Positions 8,620 through 21,644 are shown, counted from the stretch's first letter. The stretch is DNA of 64,000 nt from Bhargavaea massiliensis (GCF_018390575.1 NZ_JAHBCJ010000004.1:74145-138144); one strand, 5' to 3'. Notes: a model not told the origin generated them from the sequence alone. Translations and numbers: made by a program.

Positions 8620-8663
8620 GCTTCGGATCTCTCTGAGCGAAGAGAGATGCGGGGCATTTTTTG
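8620..8663 (+). terminator. terminator after the safA operon
   Basis: A long stem with ATCTCTCT (8627-8634) and AGAGAGAT (8641-8648) around GAGCGA, extended by GCTTCGG/GCGGGGC with G-U pairs and one mismatch, followed by ATTTTTTG. Confidence 0.75.
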
Positions 8664-8752
8664 TTTGGCGGACAGCTATTACACTATATATTTATTATGT
8701 AAATAGAAATCTTCTCTCCATACCCCTGCTGATGCGGGGATGCGAACATGTA

Positions 8753-8761
8753 TGCTATAAT
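8753..8761 (+). promoter_or_regulatory. extended -10 promoter of ruvA operon
   Basis: TGC-TATAAT, 31 nt before the ruvA start; no good -35 hexamer at the expected distance. Confidence 0.5.
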
Positions 8762-8791
8762 CTACTCATTGTGACAGAGGGGGAACACGGC

Positions 8792-9397
8792 TTGTACGAT
8801 TACATAAAAGGGCGCATCACCAGGGTAACGCCCGAGTATATCACGGTTGAACAGGGCGGCATCGGCTATCAGGTGATCACGCCCAATCCGTATGCCTTCC
8901 ATGCGGATGAGGAAAAGCAGGTCTATACGCATCTCCATGTCCGGGAAGACGTGATGCAGCTGATCGGTTTCCAGGCCCCGGAGCAGCGGGAACTGTTCAG
9001 GAAACTGATCACCGTTTCCGGAATTGGTCCAAAAGGTGCGCTGGCGATTTTGGCCGGCGGCATGACCGCGCAGGTCGTTGCGGCAATCGAGGCGGAAGAT
9101 GAAAAGTTCCTCGTGAAATTCCCTGGTGTCGGCAAGAAGACCGCCCGTCAGATCATCCTCGACCTGAAAGGGAAGCTGGACGGCGTGACCGATGAAGTCG
9201 TCTTTATGACTGAAAACGAACCGGAGCCGGCTCTGGATTCAAATCACGACCTTGAGGAAGCGATGCTCGCGCTCACCGCGCTCGGCTACTCGGAGCGGGA
9301 GCTCGGCAAGATCCGGACCAAGCTTGAGAAAGAGACTCTGGAAAATACAGAAGCCTATATGAAGCGGGCGCTGGCGCTTTTGCTGAAGCAGGGTTAA
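8792..9397 (+). CDS. ruvA: Holliday junction DNA helicase subunit RuvA
   Basis: RuvA forms tetramers that clamp the four-way junction and load RuvB. The 201-residue protein starts LYDYIKGRI (OB-fold domain I), has the helix-hairpin-helix repeats ITVSGIGPKGAL and VKFPGVGKKTARQI in domain II, and ends with the flexible RuvB-binding domain III. The start is TTG 8792 behind AGAGGGGGAA; no ATG lies in the right place. It heads ruvA-ruvB-queA-tgt-yajC. Confidence 0.96.
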   Translation: MYDYIKGRITRVTPEYITVEQGGIGYQVITPNPYAFHADEEKQVYTHLHVREDVMQLIGFQAPEQRELFRKLITVSGIGPKGALAILAGGMTAQVVAAIEAEDEKFLVKFPGVGKKTARQIILDLKGKLDGVTDEVVFMTENEPEPALDSNHDLEEAMLALTALGYSERELGKIRTKLEKETLENTEAYMKRALALLLKQG

Positions 9398-9441
9398 ATG
9401 ATGAACCGCTTTGAACAACCTGATGGAAAGGAGGGGCACTG

Positions 9442-12649
<3,208 letters not shown>

Positions 12650-12688
12650 AGCTTGTATACTTGTACCATACAGAAAGGGGGAAAATAG

Positions 12689-12949
12689 ATGGAAACATTA
12701 GTAGCCCTGGCGCCGCTGATCCTGATGTTCGCCGTGATGTGGTTCTTCCTGATCCGCCCTGCGCAGAAGCGGCAGAAAGCCACACAAAAAATGCAAAATG
12801 AACTCCAGCGCGGTGACAAAGTCGTTACAATCGGTGGCCTCCACGGCACAATCGATGCAGTTGACGACGCGACCGTATTCTTGAAATGCTCCGACGGATC
12901 CCGTCTCCAGTTCGAACGTGCGGCAGTCGGCCGTGTTCTTGACAACTGA
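12689..12949 (+). CDS. yajC: Preprotein translocase subunit YajC
   Basis: YajC is a small membrane partner of SecDF. The 86-residue protein has one N-terminal membrane helix (residues 4-24) ending in the typical FFLIRPAQKRQK, then a cytosolic domain with GDKVVTIGGLHG. AGAAAGGGGG precedes ATG 12689. SecDF itself is encoded 2.9 kb downstream. Confidence 0.95.
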   Translation: METLVALAPLILMFAVMWFFLIRPAQKRQKATQKMQNELQRGDKVVTIGGLHGTIDAVDDATVFLKCSDGSRLQFERAAVGRVLDN

Positions 12950-12960
12950 TCCGTTTCAAT

Positions 12961-13003
12961 AACCGCAGGCACAGCGGAATTATCCGCCGTGCCTGCGGTT
13001 TTT
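12961..13003 (+). terminator. terminator after yajC
   Basis: AACCGCAGGCAC-GCGG pairs with CCGC-GTGCCTGCGGTT, followed by a T-run. A strong stem closing the ruvA-yajC operon. Confidence 0.92.
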
Positions 13004-13038
13004 GTGTTCCAAGAATTTGTCCATTGCGGCAACATGGT

Positions 13039-13068
13039 GAATGTTTCCCTCCCGGATGCCCATACTGA
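13039..13068 (+). promoter_or_regulatory. candidate forespore (sigma-G/F) promoter of the DUF421 gene
   Basis: GAATG (13039-13043), a 17-nt spacer and CATACTGA (13061-13068) match the sigma-G pattern GHATR-N17-CATNNTA except for the last position. The same boxes with the same spacing precede gpr (60057-60086). Confidence 0.45.
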
Positions 13069-13087
13069 GCGGGAAAAGAGGTGCATC

Positions 13088-13729
13088 ATGGAAGATTTGC
13101 TGACAGTGATATGGCGGACGGTTTTCCTGTATGTGCTCATCATCATCGTGCTGCGATTGATGGGAAAGCGGGAGCTCGGGGAATTGAGTGTGGTAGACCT
13201 CGTCATTTCCGTCCTGATGGCCGAAGTTGCCGCCTTTGCGCTGGATGATCCGGACAGTCCCATCTTTCTCGCCATCCTGCCGATTATTGTCCTGCTCATC
13301 ATTCAGATTACCGCCTCCTACCTTTCCCTCAAAAGCAAAAAGTTCCGGGATGTCGTCGAGGGGGACCCGGCGGTCATCATCCGGAACGGAGTAATCGAGG
13401 AACAGAATATGAGAAAACAACGGTATAACATCGATGACTTGCTACAGCAACTGCGGGAGCAGCAGGTGGCTTCTGTGCGCAACGTCGCCTATGCATTCCT
13501 GGAGCCGAGCGGGAACTTGGCGGTCTTCGAAAAAAATAGTGACAAGCCGATACTTCCGCTTATTTCAGACGGTGTCATCCAAAAGGAGCACTTGCCCCTG
13601 ATCGGAAAAGACATGGAATGGCTGATGAACGAAATTCAGGCCGCCGGCTACAATGGCCCCGAACAAATCTTTTTTTGCACGCTGGATAAGGACGGCATGC
13701 ACATCCAGGAAAAAGGCCGTACAGGGTGA
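13088..13729 (+). CDS. DUF421 membrane protein (YrbG-like)
   Basis: The 213-residue protein has about three hydrophobic segments in the first 80 residues, with the family motif RLMGKRELGELSVVDLV, then a cytosolic domain (GDPAVIIRNG..., MRKQRYNIDDLL). DUF421/YetF-family proteins occur in several copies in bacilli; some are found in the spore inner membrane, but the molecular activity is not established. ATG 13088 follows AAGAGG. In B. subtilis yrbG also follows yajC. It converges with spoVB, the two stops only a few nt apart with no clear terminator. Confidence 0.85.
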   Translation: MEDLLTVIWRTVFLYVLIIIVLRLMGKRELGELSVVDLVISVLMAEVAAFALDDPDSPIFLAILPIIVLLIIQITASYLSLKSKKFRDVVEGDPAVIIRNGVIEEQNMRKQRYNIDDLLQQLREQQVASVRNVAYAFLEPSGNLAVFEKNSDKPILPLISDGVIQKEHLPLIGKDMEWLMNEIQAAGYNGPEQIFFCTLDKDGMHIQEKGRTG

Positions 13730-13732
13730 TGT

Positions 13733-15253
13733 TCAAAAGCGCTTGGCAAGCTTGCGGACCATCTGCAAGTCGGACAGCCGGAAATAGCGGAACAGGAAAA
13801 GAAGCACAAGCAGGAAAGCAGAAGTGACGATGATGTCTCCGAGCATTCCGAATGGCACTTCCTCGATCAGAAGCGGCTGGGCGACGACAGTCAGGATAAA
13901 GGAAAGATACGGGATGATGAACATCGTGAAGCCGGTGGAAGCATCCCGTTTTTTGCGCAGCGTCGCAATATGAAGAAATGAGGTCACAAGAACCCCGAAG
14001 CCGATGGCCATAACGGCGCCCGCTTCCTGGAGACCGGGTTGTGATGCCAGGACGAACATGACGAGGAGCTTGCCGATGCCGCCGTAGACGGAGTTCATCA
14101 TAGCGGCGTTTGCCTCCTGCATCGCCTGCAGAATGGAGTGGAGCGGACCCTGGATATAATAGAAGAAGAAAATCGGCGCAAGCATCAGCATATAGGCACC
14201 TCCATCCGAAATGTGGAACAGCTTGACCGCCATTTCCTCTCCGTGAAGGAAAAACACGGCGGCGGCAACGCTGCCCGTAATCGCGGAAATCCGGAGCGAC
14301 AAATGAATCCTCTCCCGGAGAAGCCGGATATCGTTCAGAGCAGCTGCGCTTGAAACCGCAGGCACAAGGACGACGGAAAGCGCATGCGAGATAAAGGCGG
14401 GGAACAAAAGCAGCGGAATGAGCACACCTGAAATGACACCGTACAGCGAGGTCGCCGCCGTCACCCCGATTCCGGCCATGCCGAGCGCGCGGATAAAAAC
14501 GATCGGTTCGAGAAACCAGGTGAACGATCCGAACAGGCGGCTCCCGGAAGAAGGAAGAGAAACCGAGAGAATCGGCCGGAGCGGGTACATCCCCTTCGGC
14601 TTTTCAGTTTTGCTCCTTTTGACCTGGCGGTATTTGATATACAGATAAAGCAAGGTCGCCACTTCGGCCGCTCCGGTAATAGCCATTGCAAACCCCGCCG
14701 TTATCGCAGGGCTTGTCGGATCGGCGAACATCGGCAGAAGAAAGCTGATGAGGGCAATCCGGACCGTCTGTTCGAGAATTTGTGACCAGGCGGTTTCCTC
14801 AATCCGCGCAATGCCCTGGAAATACCCGCGGATCAGGCCGGAGGCGGTGGCAACCGGCAGAGCGGCCAGCGAGATGTACAGCACGACCGAGGTTTCGGGA
14901 TTCCCGAGGAGAGTCCCGGACAAATAAGGGATGCCGAGGATGAACAGCGGAAGGAGAACGATGGAAGCGGCGACAGACAGGATGACCGATGTGCGCATCA
15001 CTTGATGGAGGCCGTTCCGTTCGCCCTTTGCATGCAGTTCGGCGACAACCTTGGCAACACCGATCGGGAGGCCGAGCTGGATCAGGGCTAGGAAAAAGAT
15101 GAACGCCGGATAGGCGGTCATGTAAGTGCCGACCGCTTCTTCCCCTGCAACCCGCATAAACTGCATCCGGTAGATGAAGCCGAAGAACTTGGACAGGAAA
15201 ACCGCGCCCATCAGGATGATGGTCCCCCGGAAAAATGTCGACACATTGAACAC
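13733..15253 (-). CDS. spoVB: Stage V sporulation protein B (SpoVB)
   Basis: SpoVB is a polytopic MOP/MVF-family flippase needed for spore cortex synthesis, thought to move lipid-linked precursors. The 506-residue protein has about 14 hydrophobic segments and typical starts MFNVSTFFRGTIILMGAVFL and LSKFFGFIYR. AGAAGGAAG lies before the ATG at 15253. Orientation against its neighbours and location between yrbG-like and comN match B. subtilis. Confidence 0.92.
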   Translation of the reverse strand: MFNVSTFFRGTIILMGAVFLSKFFGFIYRMQFMRVAGEEAVGTYMTAYPAFIFFLALIQLGLPIGVAKVVAELHAKGERNGLHQVMRTSVILSVAASIVLLPLFILGIPYLSGTLLGNPETSVVLYISLAALPVATASGLIRGYFQGIARIEETAWSQILEQTVRIALISFLLPMFADPTSPAITAGFAMAITGAAEVATLLYLYIKYRQVKRSKTEKPKGMYPLRPILSVSLPSSGSRLFGSFTWFLEPIVFIRALGMAGIGVTAATSLYGVISGVLIPLLLFPAFISHALSVVLVPAVSSAAALNDIRLLRERIHLSLRISAITGSVAAAVFFLHGEEMAVKLFHISDGGAYMLMLAPIFFFYYIQGPLHSILQAMQEANAAMMNSVYGGIGKLLVMFVLASQPGLQEAGAVMAIGFGVLVTSFLHIATLRKKRDASTGFTMFIIPYLSFILTVVAQPLLIEEVPFGMLGDIIVTSAFLLVLLFLFRYFRLSDLQMVRKLAKRF

Positions 15254-15338
15254 TTCCTTCTCATGGTGGCCGAAATCTTATACAATATCCGTATGCGGGA
15301 GCAAGGGCCCGTACGACTCACGGAGAGGATGTGACAGT

Positions 15339-15692
15339 ATGGTTCAGCAAGATACCGGAGATCTGTTTGGGCGGGTCATGCCGGCGCTTTCGAACAAAGC
15401 GGATGAATTCAGTTTCTACGGCTACGGTTCTGTGACGGAAGAAGATCTGTGGACGTATTGCCTGGTGAAACTGTGGCGCAAAAAAGATCTTCAAGCCATT
15501 CCGGTCCATGAGGCAGTGGGTGACATTCTGTCCATTTCTCCTTCACGCTACATGACCCATACGCAGGTGGAAGGGTTTAAAAAGGCAGCGGGAAACAGCG
15601 GCTTTGGAGGACTGGACGATGAAGAATTCCGTGAGCTCCTTGCTCCGAAAGGACGAAAACGAGACACCGGCACAGCGCAAAAGCCGAATTGA
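15339..15692 (+). CDS. comN: Post-transcriptional regulator ComN
   Basis: ComN (YrzD) is known to act on comE mRNA and on its localisation at the cell pole and division site in B. subtilis. The 117-residue product has the helical domain with EEDLWTYCLVKLWRKKD and VGDILSISPSRYMTH that I associate with this family, and it lies between spoVB and secDF as expected. GGAGAGG precedes ATG 15339. The comE operon it would regulate is at 53934-57469. Confidence 0.75.
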   Translation: MVQQDTGDLFGRVMPALSNKADEFSFYGYGSVTEEDLWTYCLVKLWRKKDLQAIPVHEAVGDILSISPSRYMTHTQVEGFKKAAGNSGFGGLDDEEFRELLAPKGRKRDTGTAQKPN

Positions 15693-15700
15693 CACGAAAG

Positions 15701-15736
15701 GCAACGTATTCCATAATGGAACTGTTGCTTTTTTTG
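15701..15736 (+). terminator. terminator after comN
   Basis: GCAAC...GTTGC with an inner TTCCAT/ATGGAA pair, then a run of T (with one C before it). Confidence 0.8.
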
Positions 15737-15808
15737 TACGTCTATAATAGGTGTCCGTAGAACCTGAGGGCACTGTTTTTTGCTGCAAATTGAATAGGGG
15801 GAACACAT

Positions 15809-18076
15809 ATGAAAACTCGAGGGCGCATAGTCGCTTTTCTCTTGCTCCTGGTCCTGTTTGCCACAATGATTGGCGGTACGGGCAAGCAGATTGCCAAGGA
15901 AGTCAACCTCGGACTGGACCTGCAGGGCGGATTTGAAGTGCTTTACCAGGTGGAACCGCTCCGCGACGGCCAGAAGATCACCGAAGAGGTCGTGGCCGAC
16001 ACAGCGCGGGCGCTGACTGACCGGATCGACGTGCTGGGGGTTAGTGAGCCGAGTGTCCAGATCGAGTCCGGAAACCGGATCCGCGTGCAGCTGGCGGGAG
16101 TCGAGGACCAGGAATCGGCGCGGGAACTTTTGTCCACGCAGGCTAACCTGACGTTCAGGGACACCAATGACCGCCTTATGCTCGACGGGGATGACCTGGT
16201 CGAAGGCGGCGCCAAGTCGACCTTTAGCGACCAGGGACAGCCGATTGTCACGCTCAAGCTGAAAAGTGCGGAAAAGTTCGGTGAAGTCACTTCCGATATT
16301 GCCTCGATGGCACCAAACAACCAGCTTGTCATCTGGCTCGACTTTGAGGAGGGCGTGGACTCATACGCCGAGGAAGCGGCGAAACCGGATCCGAAGTTCA
16401 TTTCGGCTCCGAACGTCTCCAAGCCGATCCTTTCTTCCGACGTAGAGATTTCCGGGTCGTTTACGGTGGATGAGACCAAACACCTGGCCGGAATCCTGAA
16501 TGCAGGCGCGCTCCCGGTCAACCTGGAAGAAATCTACTCAACCTCTGTCGGCGCCCAGTTTGGTGAGCAGGCACTTGATCAGACCGTCATCGCCGCGGCG
16601 ATCGGCATCGGGCTTGTCTTGCTCTTCATGCTCGTTTACTACCGTGTGGCAGGCTTTGTGGCATTGGTCACATTGTCCGTCTATGTGTATCTGGTACTGC
16701 TCGTCTTTAACCTGCTGAATGGCGTGCTGACGCTTCCGGGAATTGCGGCGCTCGTGCTCGGCGTCGGGATGGCGGTCGATGCCAACATCCTCACATATGA
16801 GCGGATTCGCGAGGAACTCAGGATTGGGGCCACGGTTAAGGATGCCTTCAAGGCAGGGGCGAAATCGTCCTTCACGGCCATTCTTGATGCGAACATCACC
16901 ACGCTTATCGCGGCGGGTGTCCTGTTCGTATTCGGGACAAGTTCCGTAAAAGGATTCGCGACGATGCTTATCCTTTCGATCCTGCTCAGCTTCGTTACGG
17001 CGGTATGGGGATCGCGGCTGCTGCTCGGGTTGCTTGTCCACAGCGGAACGCTTGATGGAAAACCCGGTGCCTTCGGCCTTTCGAGAAAGTATATCCATGC
17101 CAAAGAGGATGAGATGGAGGTCCTCGACCTCACCACGAGATTTGACCGATTCGACTTTGCGGGGAACAGGAAAAAGTTCTTTGCAGCCTCGATCCTCTTC
17201 CTCGTGGCCGGTGCGATCGTACTCGGAGTCTTCCGGCTCAATCTCGGCATCGACTTCTCGAGCGGTACCCGTGTGGAAGTGCTGTCCAATGAACCGCTTA
17301 CCCAGGAAGAGGTTGCCTCAACGCTCAAAGAGGCCGGTCATCCGACTGAAGATATCCTGATTTCCGGAGAAAACAAGGAAATGGCTGTTTTCCGCTACAA
17401 GGATGACTTGAATCAAAGTGAAATCAACCAGCTCAAAGCGGATCTCGGAGAAATTTATGGTCATGAGCCGAATGTCAGCACCGTTTCACCTACCGTCGGA
17501 CGGGAGCTTGCCGAAAATGCGGTTAAGGCGCTGGCCATTGCCATGATCGGTATCATTATCTATGTCGCCTTCCGGTTCGAATGGCGAATGGGTGTCGCAT
17601 CCATTGTCTCGCTCCTGCATGATGCGTTCTTCATGATCGCGCTCTTTAGCCTGCTGAGGCTGGAGGTCGACATCACCTTCATCGCCGCGATCCTGACGAT
17701 TGTCGGTTATTCCATCAACGACACGATTGTCACCTTTGACCGGATTCGCGAGAACCTCCACAAGATGAAGAAGATCGAGACGGAGGAAGACCTTAAGAAC
17801 GTGGTCAACAAATCTCTCCGGCAAACGCTCGGACGCTCGGTCAACACGGTGCTCACTGTTGTTCTGGTTGTCCTCGCACTGATCTTCTTCGGGGCGGAAT
17901 CGATCCGCAACTTCTCGCTTGCGCTGTTGTTCGGCCTGGTTGCAGGGACCTATTCGTCCATCTTCATCGCCGCTCAGCTCTGGCTGCAGCTCAAAAAGCG
18001 GGAAATCAACAAAAAAGGGACGCTCGACGTCCAGAAAAAAGAAAAGAACTGGGGCTCCGACGAACCGGTCGTCTGA
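15809..18076 (+). CDS. secDF: Fused protein-export protein SecDF
   Basis: SecDF uses the proton gradient to pull secreted proteins through SecYEG. The 755-residue protein is the fused SecD-SecF type usual in bacilli. The SecD half holds the DLQGGFEVLYQV motif, a large extracytoplasmic domain and LPGIAALVLGVGMAVDANI; the SecF half (from about 450) holds LGIDFSSGTRVEV and VGYSINDTIVTFDRIREN. About 12 membrane segments. TAGGGGGAAC lies before ATG 15809. A TATAAT at 15743-15748 is a promoter candidate without a good -35. Confidence 0.97.
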   Translation: MKTRGRIVAFLLLLVLFATMIGGTGKQIAKEVNLGLDLQGGFEVLYQVEPLRDGQKITEEVVADTARALTDRIDVLGVSEPSVQIESGNRIRVQLAGVEDQESARELLSTQANLTFRDTNDRLMLDGDDLVEGGAKSTFSDQGQPIVTLKLKSAEKFGEVTSDIASMAPNNQLVIWLDFEEGVDSYAEEAAKPDPKFISAPNVSKPILSSDVEISGSFTVDETKHLAGILNAGALPVNLEEIYSTSVGAQFGEQALDQTVIAAAIGIGLVLLFMLVYYRVAGFVALVTLSVYVYLVLLVFNLLNGVLTLPGIAALVLGVGMAVDANILTYERIREELRIGATVKDAFKAGAKSSFTAILDANITTLIAAGVLFVFGTSSVKGFATMLILSILLSFVTAVWGSRLLLGLLVHSGTLDGKPGAFGLSRKYIHAKEDEMEVLDLTTRFDRFDFAGNRKKFFAASILFLVAGAIVLGVFRLNLGIDFSSGTRVEVLSNEPLTQEEVASTLKEAGHPTEDILISGENKEMAVFRYKDDLNQSEINQLKADLGEIYGHEPNVSTVSPTVGRELAENAVKALAIAMIGIIIYVAFRFEWRMGVASIVSLLHDAFFMIALFSLLRLEVDITFIAAILTIVGYSINDTIVTFDRIRENLHKMKKIETEEDLKNVVNKSLRQTLGRSVNTVLTVVLVVLALIFFGAESIRNFSLALLFGLVAGTYSSIFIAAQLWLQLKKREINKKGTLDVQKKEKNWGSDEPVV

Positions 18077-18097
18077 TCAGGTTTCCGCTCAGGAACG

Positions 18098-18131
18098 GAC
18101 AGGGTATACATCTGTATGCCCTGTCTTTTTT
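18098..18131 (+). terminator. terminator after secDF
   Basis: GACAGGGTATACA pairs with TGTATGCCCTGTC (one mismatch), then six or seven T. Confidence 0.9.
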
Positions 18132-18149
18132 GTGGAAAGGAGGAGCTCA

Positions 18150-18518
18150 ATGAGATTCCAGTGGACATTGCTTCTGGGACTGATCCTTGCCCTGATCGTC
18201 GCCTGGTTCGCGATTGTCAACGTGGAGCCGGTGCCTGTGAATTATGTATTCGGAACGGCGGAATGGCCGCTCATCATCGTCATCCTGGCATCGGCTCTGC
18301 TCGGCGCTGCGGTGAGCGGGTTCGTGTCAATGTTCCGCTCCATTCTGCAGCAGCGGAAAATCAAGCGGCTCGAGCGCGAGGTGAACGAGAAGGAAGTCCA
18401 GATTGCAGATCAGCAAAATGAAATTGCCGCCATGCAGCATGCCGCATCGGCATTTGCCGCGGAACCCGAATCAGAACCGCGCAGCAACAATCTCGGCGGC
18501 GACAGCCACAGCTCCTGA
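18150..18518 (+). CDS. LapA-domain (DUF1049) membrane protein, YrvD-like
   Basis: The 122-residue protein has two membrane helices (residues about 4-24 and 38-60), with the LapA-family pattern WFAIVNVEPVPVNYVFG between them, then a charged coiled-coil (68-95). E. coli LapA helps assemble lipopolysaccharide regulators; the role in Gram-positive cells is not known. AAAGGAGGAG precedes ATG 18150. It sits between secDF and recJ, as yrvD does in B. subtilis. Confidence 0.82.
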   Translation: MRFQWTLLLGLILALIVAWFAIVNVEPVPVNYVFGTAEWPLIIVILASALLGAAVSGFVSMFRSILQQRKIKRLEREVNEKEVQIADQQNEIAAMQHAASAFAAEPESEPRSNNLGGDSHSS

Positions 18519-18540
18519 CAACCAGTCAGGGGTTTTTTTG
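18512..18540 (+). terminator. terminator after the LapA-like gene
   Basis: CCTGAC (18514-18519, includes the stop codon) pairs with GTCAGG (18525-18530), followed by seven T. Confidence 0.85.
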
Positions 18541-18636
18541 ATGTAGAAGAGGAGCCCGGGCGTCCGGCTCGCCAACTAAGCCGGGATTTTCCATGTGTCC
18601 CTCTGTTATTTGGGGATGGGTAGACTCGTGCGTTCT

Positions 18637-18648
18637 CATGTATAATAG
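18637..18648 (+). promoter_or_regulatory. recJ promoter (CATGTATAATAG type)
   Basis: TATAAT at 18641-18646 inside the 12-mer CATGTATAATAG, 20 nt before the start codon. No clear -35. The same 12-mer precedes mltG and holA. Confidence 0.45.
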
Positions 18649-18667
18649 TCTCCAAGGAAGTGATGGA

Positions 18668-21016
18668 ATGATAGAATCGATGAAGCGCTGGCGGTCCCAG
18701 GAAAGTGAGGCCGGGGCGGCGGAAAAGCTCCGCCAGGCTCTCGGGCTTTCGCCGATTGCGGCAAAGGTACTGGCGTCACGGGGATTCACGGACCCGGAAG
18801 AAGCGTCCGCCTTTATTCAAATCGGGCTGGAAAGCTGGCACGACCCGTTTCTTATGAAAGACATGGACAAGGCGGTTGACCTGATCCATAAGCATATCCG
18901 TACAGGAAGGCGCATCGCTGTCTACGGAGACTATGATGCCGACGGTGTTACGAGCACGACCGTCCTTATGAAGGCGCTGCTTTCGCTGGGTGCGGATGCC
19001 TTCTATGTGATCCCGAACCGGTTTGAGCACGGATACGGTCCAAATACTGACCTTTTCCGTCAAATATACGAACGCGGTGCCTCGCTGATCGTGACGGTTG
19101 ACAACGGAATATCCGGCAACGAGCAGGTGGCAGCGGCAAAGGAAATGGGCATGGATGTGATTATCACAGATCACCACGAGCCGGGCGAAGTCCTGCCGGA
19201 AGCGGATGCAATCATCCACCCCCGCCACCCGGAAGGAAACTACCCGTTCGGTGAGCTGGCGGGTGTCGGAGTGGCCCTCAAGGTCGCCCATGCACTGACC
19301 GGTGACTTTCCGGCAGATTCGCTGATTTTTGGTGCAATCGGCACAGTTGCCGACCTTGTCCCCCTTCATGAAGAAAACCGGCTCATCGTCAAAATGGGAA
19401 TCGGGAAATTAAGACAAACATCCAATCCGGCCGTACGGGCACTCTGCAGCGTATCGGATGTGCGCCAGCATGAAATCAATGAAGAAACGATCGGTTTTGC
19501 TTTCGGTCCTAGAATCAATGCCCTCGGCAGGCTGGGTGATGCAGGACCTGCCGTCCGCATGTTCCTGACCGGTGATGCAGCGGAAGCATCGATGCTTGCC
19601 GCTCAGCTAAATGACAGGAACAAGGAAAGGCAGAAGATGGTCGCCTCCATCGCCGATGAAGCGATCGCACAGATCGAAGATACATATGGCGATGCGGTCC
19701 CTCATGTGCTGACGGTGGCGGGAGAGGGCTGGAATCCGGGCGTCGTCGGCATTGTTGCATCGAGGATAACCGAGAAATATTACCGCCCGTCAATTGTACT
19801 CGCACTCGACCCCGAAAAGGGAATTGCAAAAGGGTCCGCACGGAGTATCGAGGGCTTCCATATGTACCGTGAGCTCAAGAAAAATGCGGATCTCGTCCCG
19901 CATTTCGGGGGCCACCCGATGGCCGCCGGGCTGACAATGCCGATCGAACATGTTACGCAACTAAGGGAAAACCTCATCAGTCAGGGGGAGGAAGTGCTGA
20001 CAGAGGAGGATCTGATTCCGACTCTGGACGTCGATGTGCAGCTGACTCTGGATGAGGTCGATATCGCTTCGATCGAATCACTGAGCGAGCTTGGACCATA
20101 TGGTGTCGGCTTCGCCAAGCCTGTCTATTGCCTGACAGACCTGAACGTGGAATCGAGCCGGAAAATCGGTTCGATGAAAAACCACCTGAAGCTCAGCGTC
20201 TCTGACGGGACGATCTCGCTCGATGTTGTCGGGTTCGGACTCGGGCATCTTGAAGACGAGCTGACACCGGATGCGCGTGTGAGCGTTGCAGGCGATCTGC
20301 AGATCAACGAGTGGAACGGCAGGAAAAAGCCTCAGCTCATGCTGACGGACCTGAAGTCCGACGGTTGGCAGCTGTTTGACGTGCGCGGAGAGCGCCTGCT
20401 GTCCAGGTGGCTTCCTTCTATTCCGGAAGAAGCGTTATTTGTTGCCTTCAGAAAAGAGAGCGTACAGAAATTCCGCGCAGACACCGGGAAGGACATCATT
20501 CAGCCGAAGGACCTGGACCCGGCCCGTTCGTCCACGCTTGTCCTGCTGGATCTGCCTGACTCACTCGAGGAACTTGAAGGGTTGCTCAGCTCATGCATGC
20601 CGTCGAGGATCTATGCGCATTTCCACGTGCCGGAATCCCGCTACTTCATGGGGATTCCCGACCGAAAGCAGTTCGGCTGGTACTATACGTTCCTGAAGCA
20701 GAAGGGCACCTTCCACGTCTTGCATGAAGGGGAACGATTGGCCAAACATAAAGGATGGAGCCGGGAAACGGTTATTTTTATGACAAAGGTGTTTTTTGAG
20801 CTCGGGTTTGTTACAATGGAGAACGGACTTGCTGCAGTCGTGGGCAACCCGCCAAAGCGGGATCTGTCCGAATCCGAAACGTTTTCGGGGCTGGAGCGGA
20901 TGATCAATATCGAGCAAACTTTACTTTATTCGCCTTATCAGGAATTACGGCGGGTCATCGGCAGCATACTGGATGCGCCTGAGACTGCCCGGGAGGAGCA
21001 ACAACTATGGATTTAA
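18668..21016 (+). CDS. recJ: Single-stranded-DNA-specific exonuclease RecJ
   Basis: RecJ degrades single-stranded DNA 5'-3' in recombination and repair. The 782-residue protein has the DHH phosphoesterase motifs DYDADGVTS (about 80-90), TVDNG and ITDHH, the DHHA1 GHPMAAG motif and an OB fold; the long C-terminal extension after about 560 is typical of the Bacillales form. ATG 18668 follows AAGGAAGTGATGG; an upstream in-frame ATG has no ribosome site. It overlaps apt by 10 nt. Confidence 0.96.
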   Translation: MIESMKRWRSQESEAGAAEKLRQALGLSPIAAKVLASRGFTDPEEASAFIQIGLESWHDPFLMKDMDKAVDLIHKHIRTGRRIAVYGDYDADGVTSTTVLMKALLSLGADAFYVIPNRFEHGYGPNTDLFRQIYERGASLIVTVDNGISGNEQVAAAKEMGMDVIITDHHEPGEVLPEADAIIHPRHPEGNYPFGELAGVGVALKVAHALTGDFPADSLIFGAIGTVADLVPLHEENRLIVKMGIGKLRQTSNPAVRALCSVSDVRQHEINEETIGFAFGPRINALGRLGDAGPAVRMFLTGDAAEASMLAAQLNDRNKERQKMVASIADEAIAQIEDTYGDAVPHVLTVAGEGWNPGVVGIVASRITEKYYRPSIVLALDPEKGIAKGSARSIEGFHMYRELKKNADLVPHFGGHPMAAGLTMPIEHVTQLRENLISQGEEVLTEEDLIPTLDVDVQLTLDEVDIASIESLSELGPYGVGFAKPVYCLTDLNVESSRKIGSMKNHLKLSVSDGTISLDVVGFGLGHLEDELTPDARVSVAGDLQINEWNGRKKPQLMLTDLKSDGWQLFDVRGERLLSRWLPSIPEEALFVAFRKESVQKFRADTGKDIIQPKDLDPARSSTLVLLDLPDSLEELEGLLSSCMPSRIYAHFHVPESRYFMGIPDRKQFGWYYTFLKQKGTFHVLHEGERLAKHKGWSRETVIFMTKVFFELGFVTMENGLAAVVGNPPKRDLSESETFSGLERMINIEQTLLYSPYQELRRVIGSILDAPETAREEQQLWI

Positions 21017-21525
21017 AGCAATACGTGACGATTGTCGACAACTATCCGAAAGAAGGCATCAGCTTCAAGGATATTACGACTATCATGGACAATGGTCCTG
21101 TTTATAAATACGCGACCGACCAGATCGTCGAGTACGCGAAAAAAGTGGGGGCGGAAATCATTGTCGGCCCGGAAGCACGCGGTTTCATCATCGGGTGCCC
21201 AGTCGCCTATGCACTCGGAATCGGCTTCGCCCCGGTACGGAAGGAAGGCAAGCTTCCGCGCGAAACGATCAAGGTCGAATACGGCCTCGAGTATGGCAAG
21301 GACGTCCTGACCATCCATCACGATGCGATCAAGCCGGGGCAGAAAGTTCTCATCATCGATGACCTTCTGGCAACCGGCGGAACGGTCGAAGCGACGGTCA
21401 AGCTGGTTGAGGAACTCGGCGGCGAAGTGGCCGGCTGCGCTTTCCTCATTGAGCTTTCTTACCTGGACGGACGGGACCGCCTCAAAGGCTACGACGTCCA
21501 TGCACTAATCAATTACGAAGACTGA
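21007..21525 (+). CDS. apt: Adenine phosphoribosyltransferase
   Basis: Apt salvages adenine to AMP with PRPP. The 172-residue protein has the PRPP-binding motif [16 protein letters not shown] (residues about 115-130), the GPEARGF motif and PVRKEGKLP hood. It begins inside the end of recJ, as in B. subtilis, and relA follows after a terminator. Confidence 0.97.
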   Translation: MDLKQYVTIVDNYPKEGISFKDITTIMDNGPVYKYATDQIVEYAKKVGAEIIVGPEARGFIIGCPVAYALGIGFAPVRKEGKLPRETIKVEYGLEYGKDVLTIHHDAIKPGQKVLIIDDLLATGGTVEATVKLVEELGGEVAGCAFLIELSYLDGRDRLKGYDVHALINYED

Positions 21526-21530
21526 TTTCG

Positions 21531-21591
21531 GCCCCCGGCGGAAGCCGGGGGTCTGATTCGAGAGCGCGTTTTTGCAAAAACGCGTTTTTTT
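21531..21591 (+). terminator. two consecutive hairpins after apt
   Basis: First GCCCCCGGC/GCCGGGGGT around GGAA (21531-21552), without a T-run. Then CGCGTTTTT/AAAAACGCG (21565-21584) followed by seven T. The second is the terminator proper. Confidence 0.85.
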
Positions 21592-21644
21592 GATAAAATA
21601 GTCTTACTTTATATCAGAAAAGTAATCGGAAGGCGGTGGACGGA

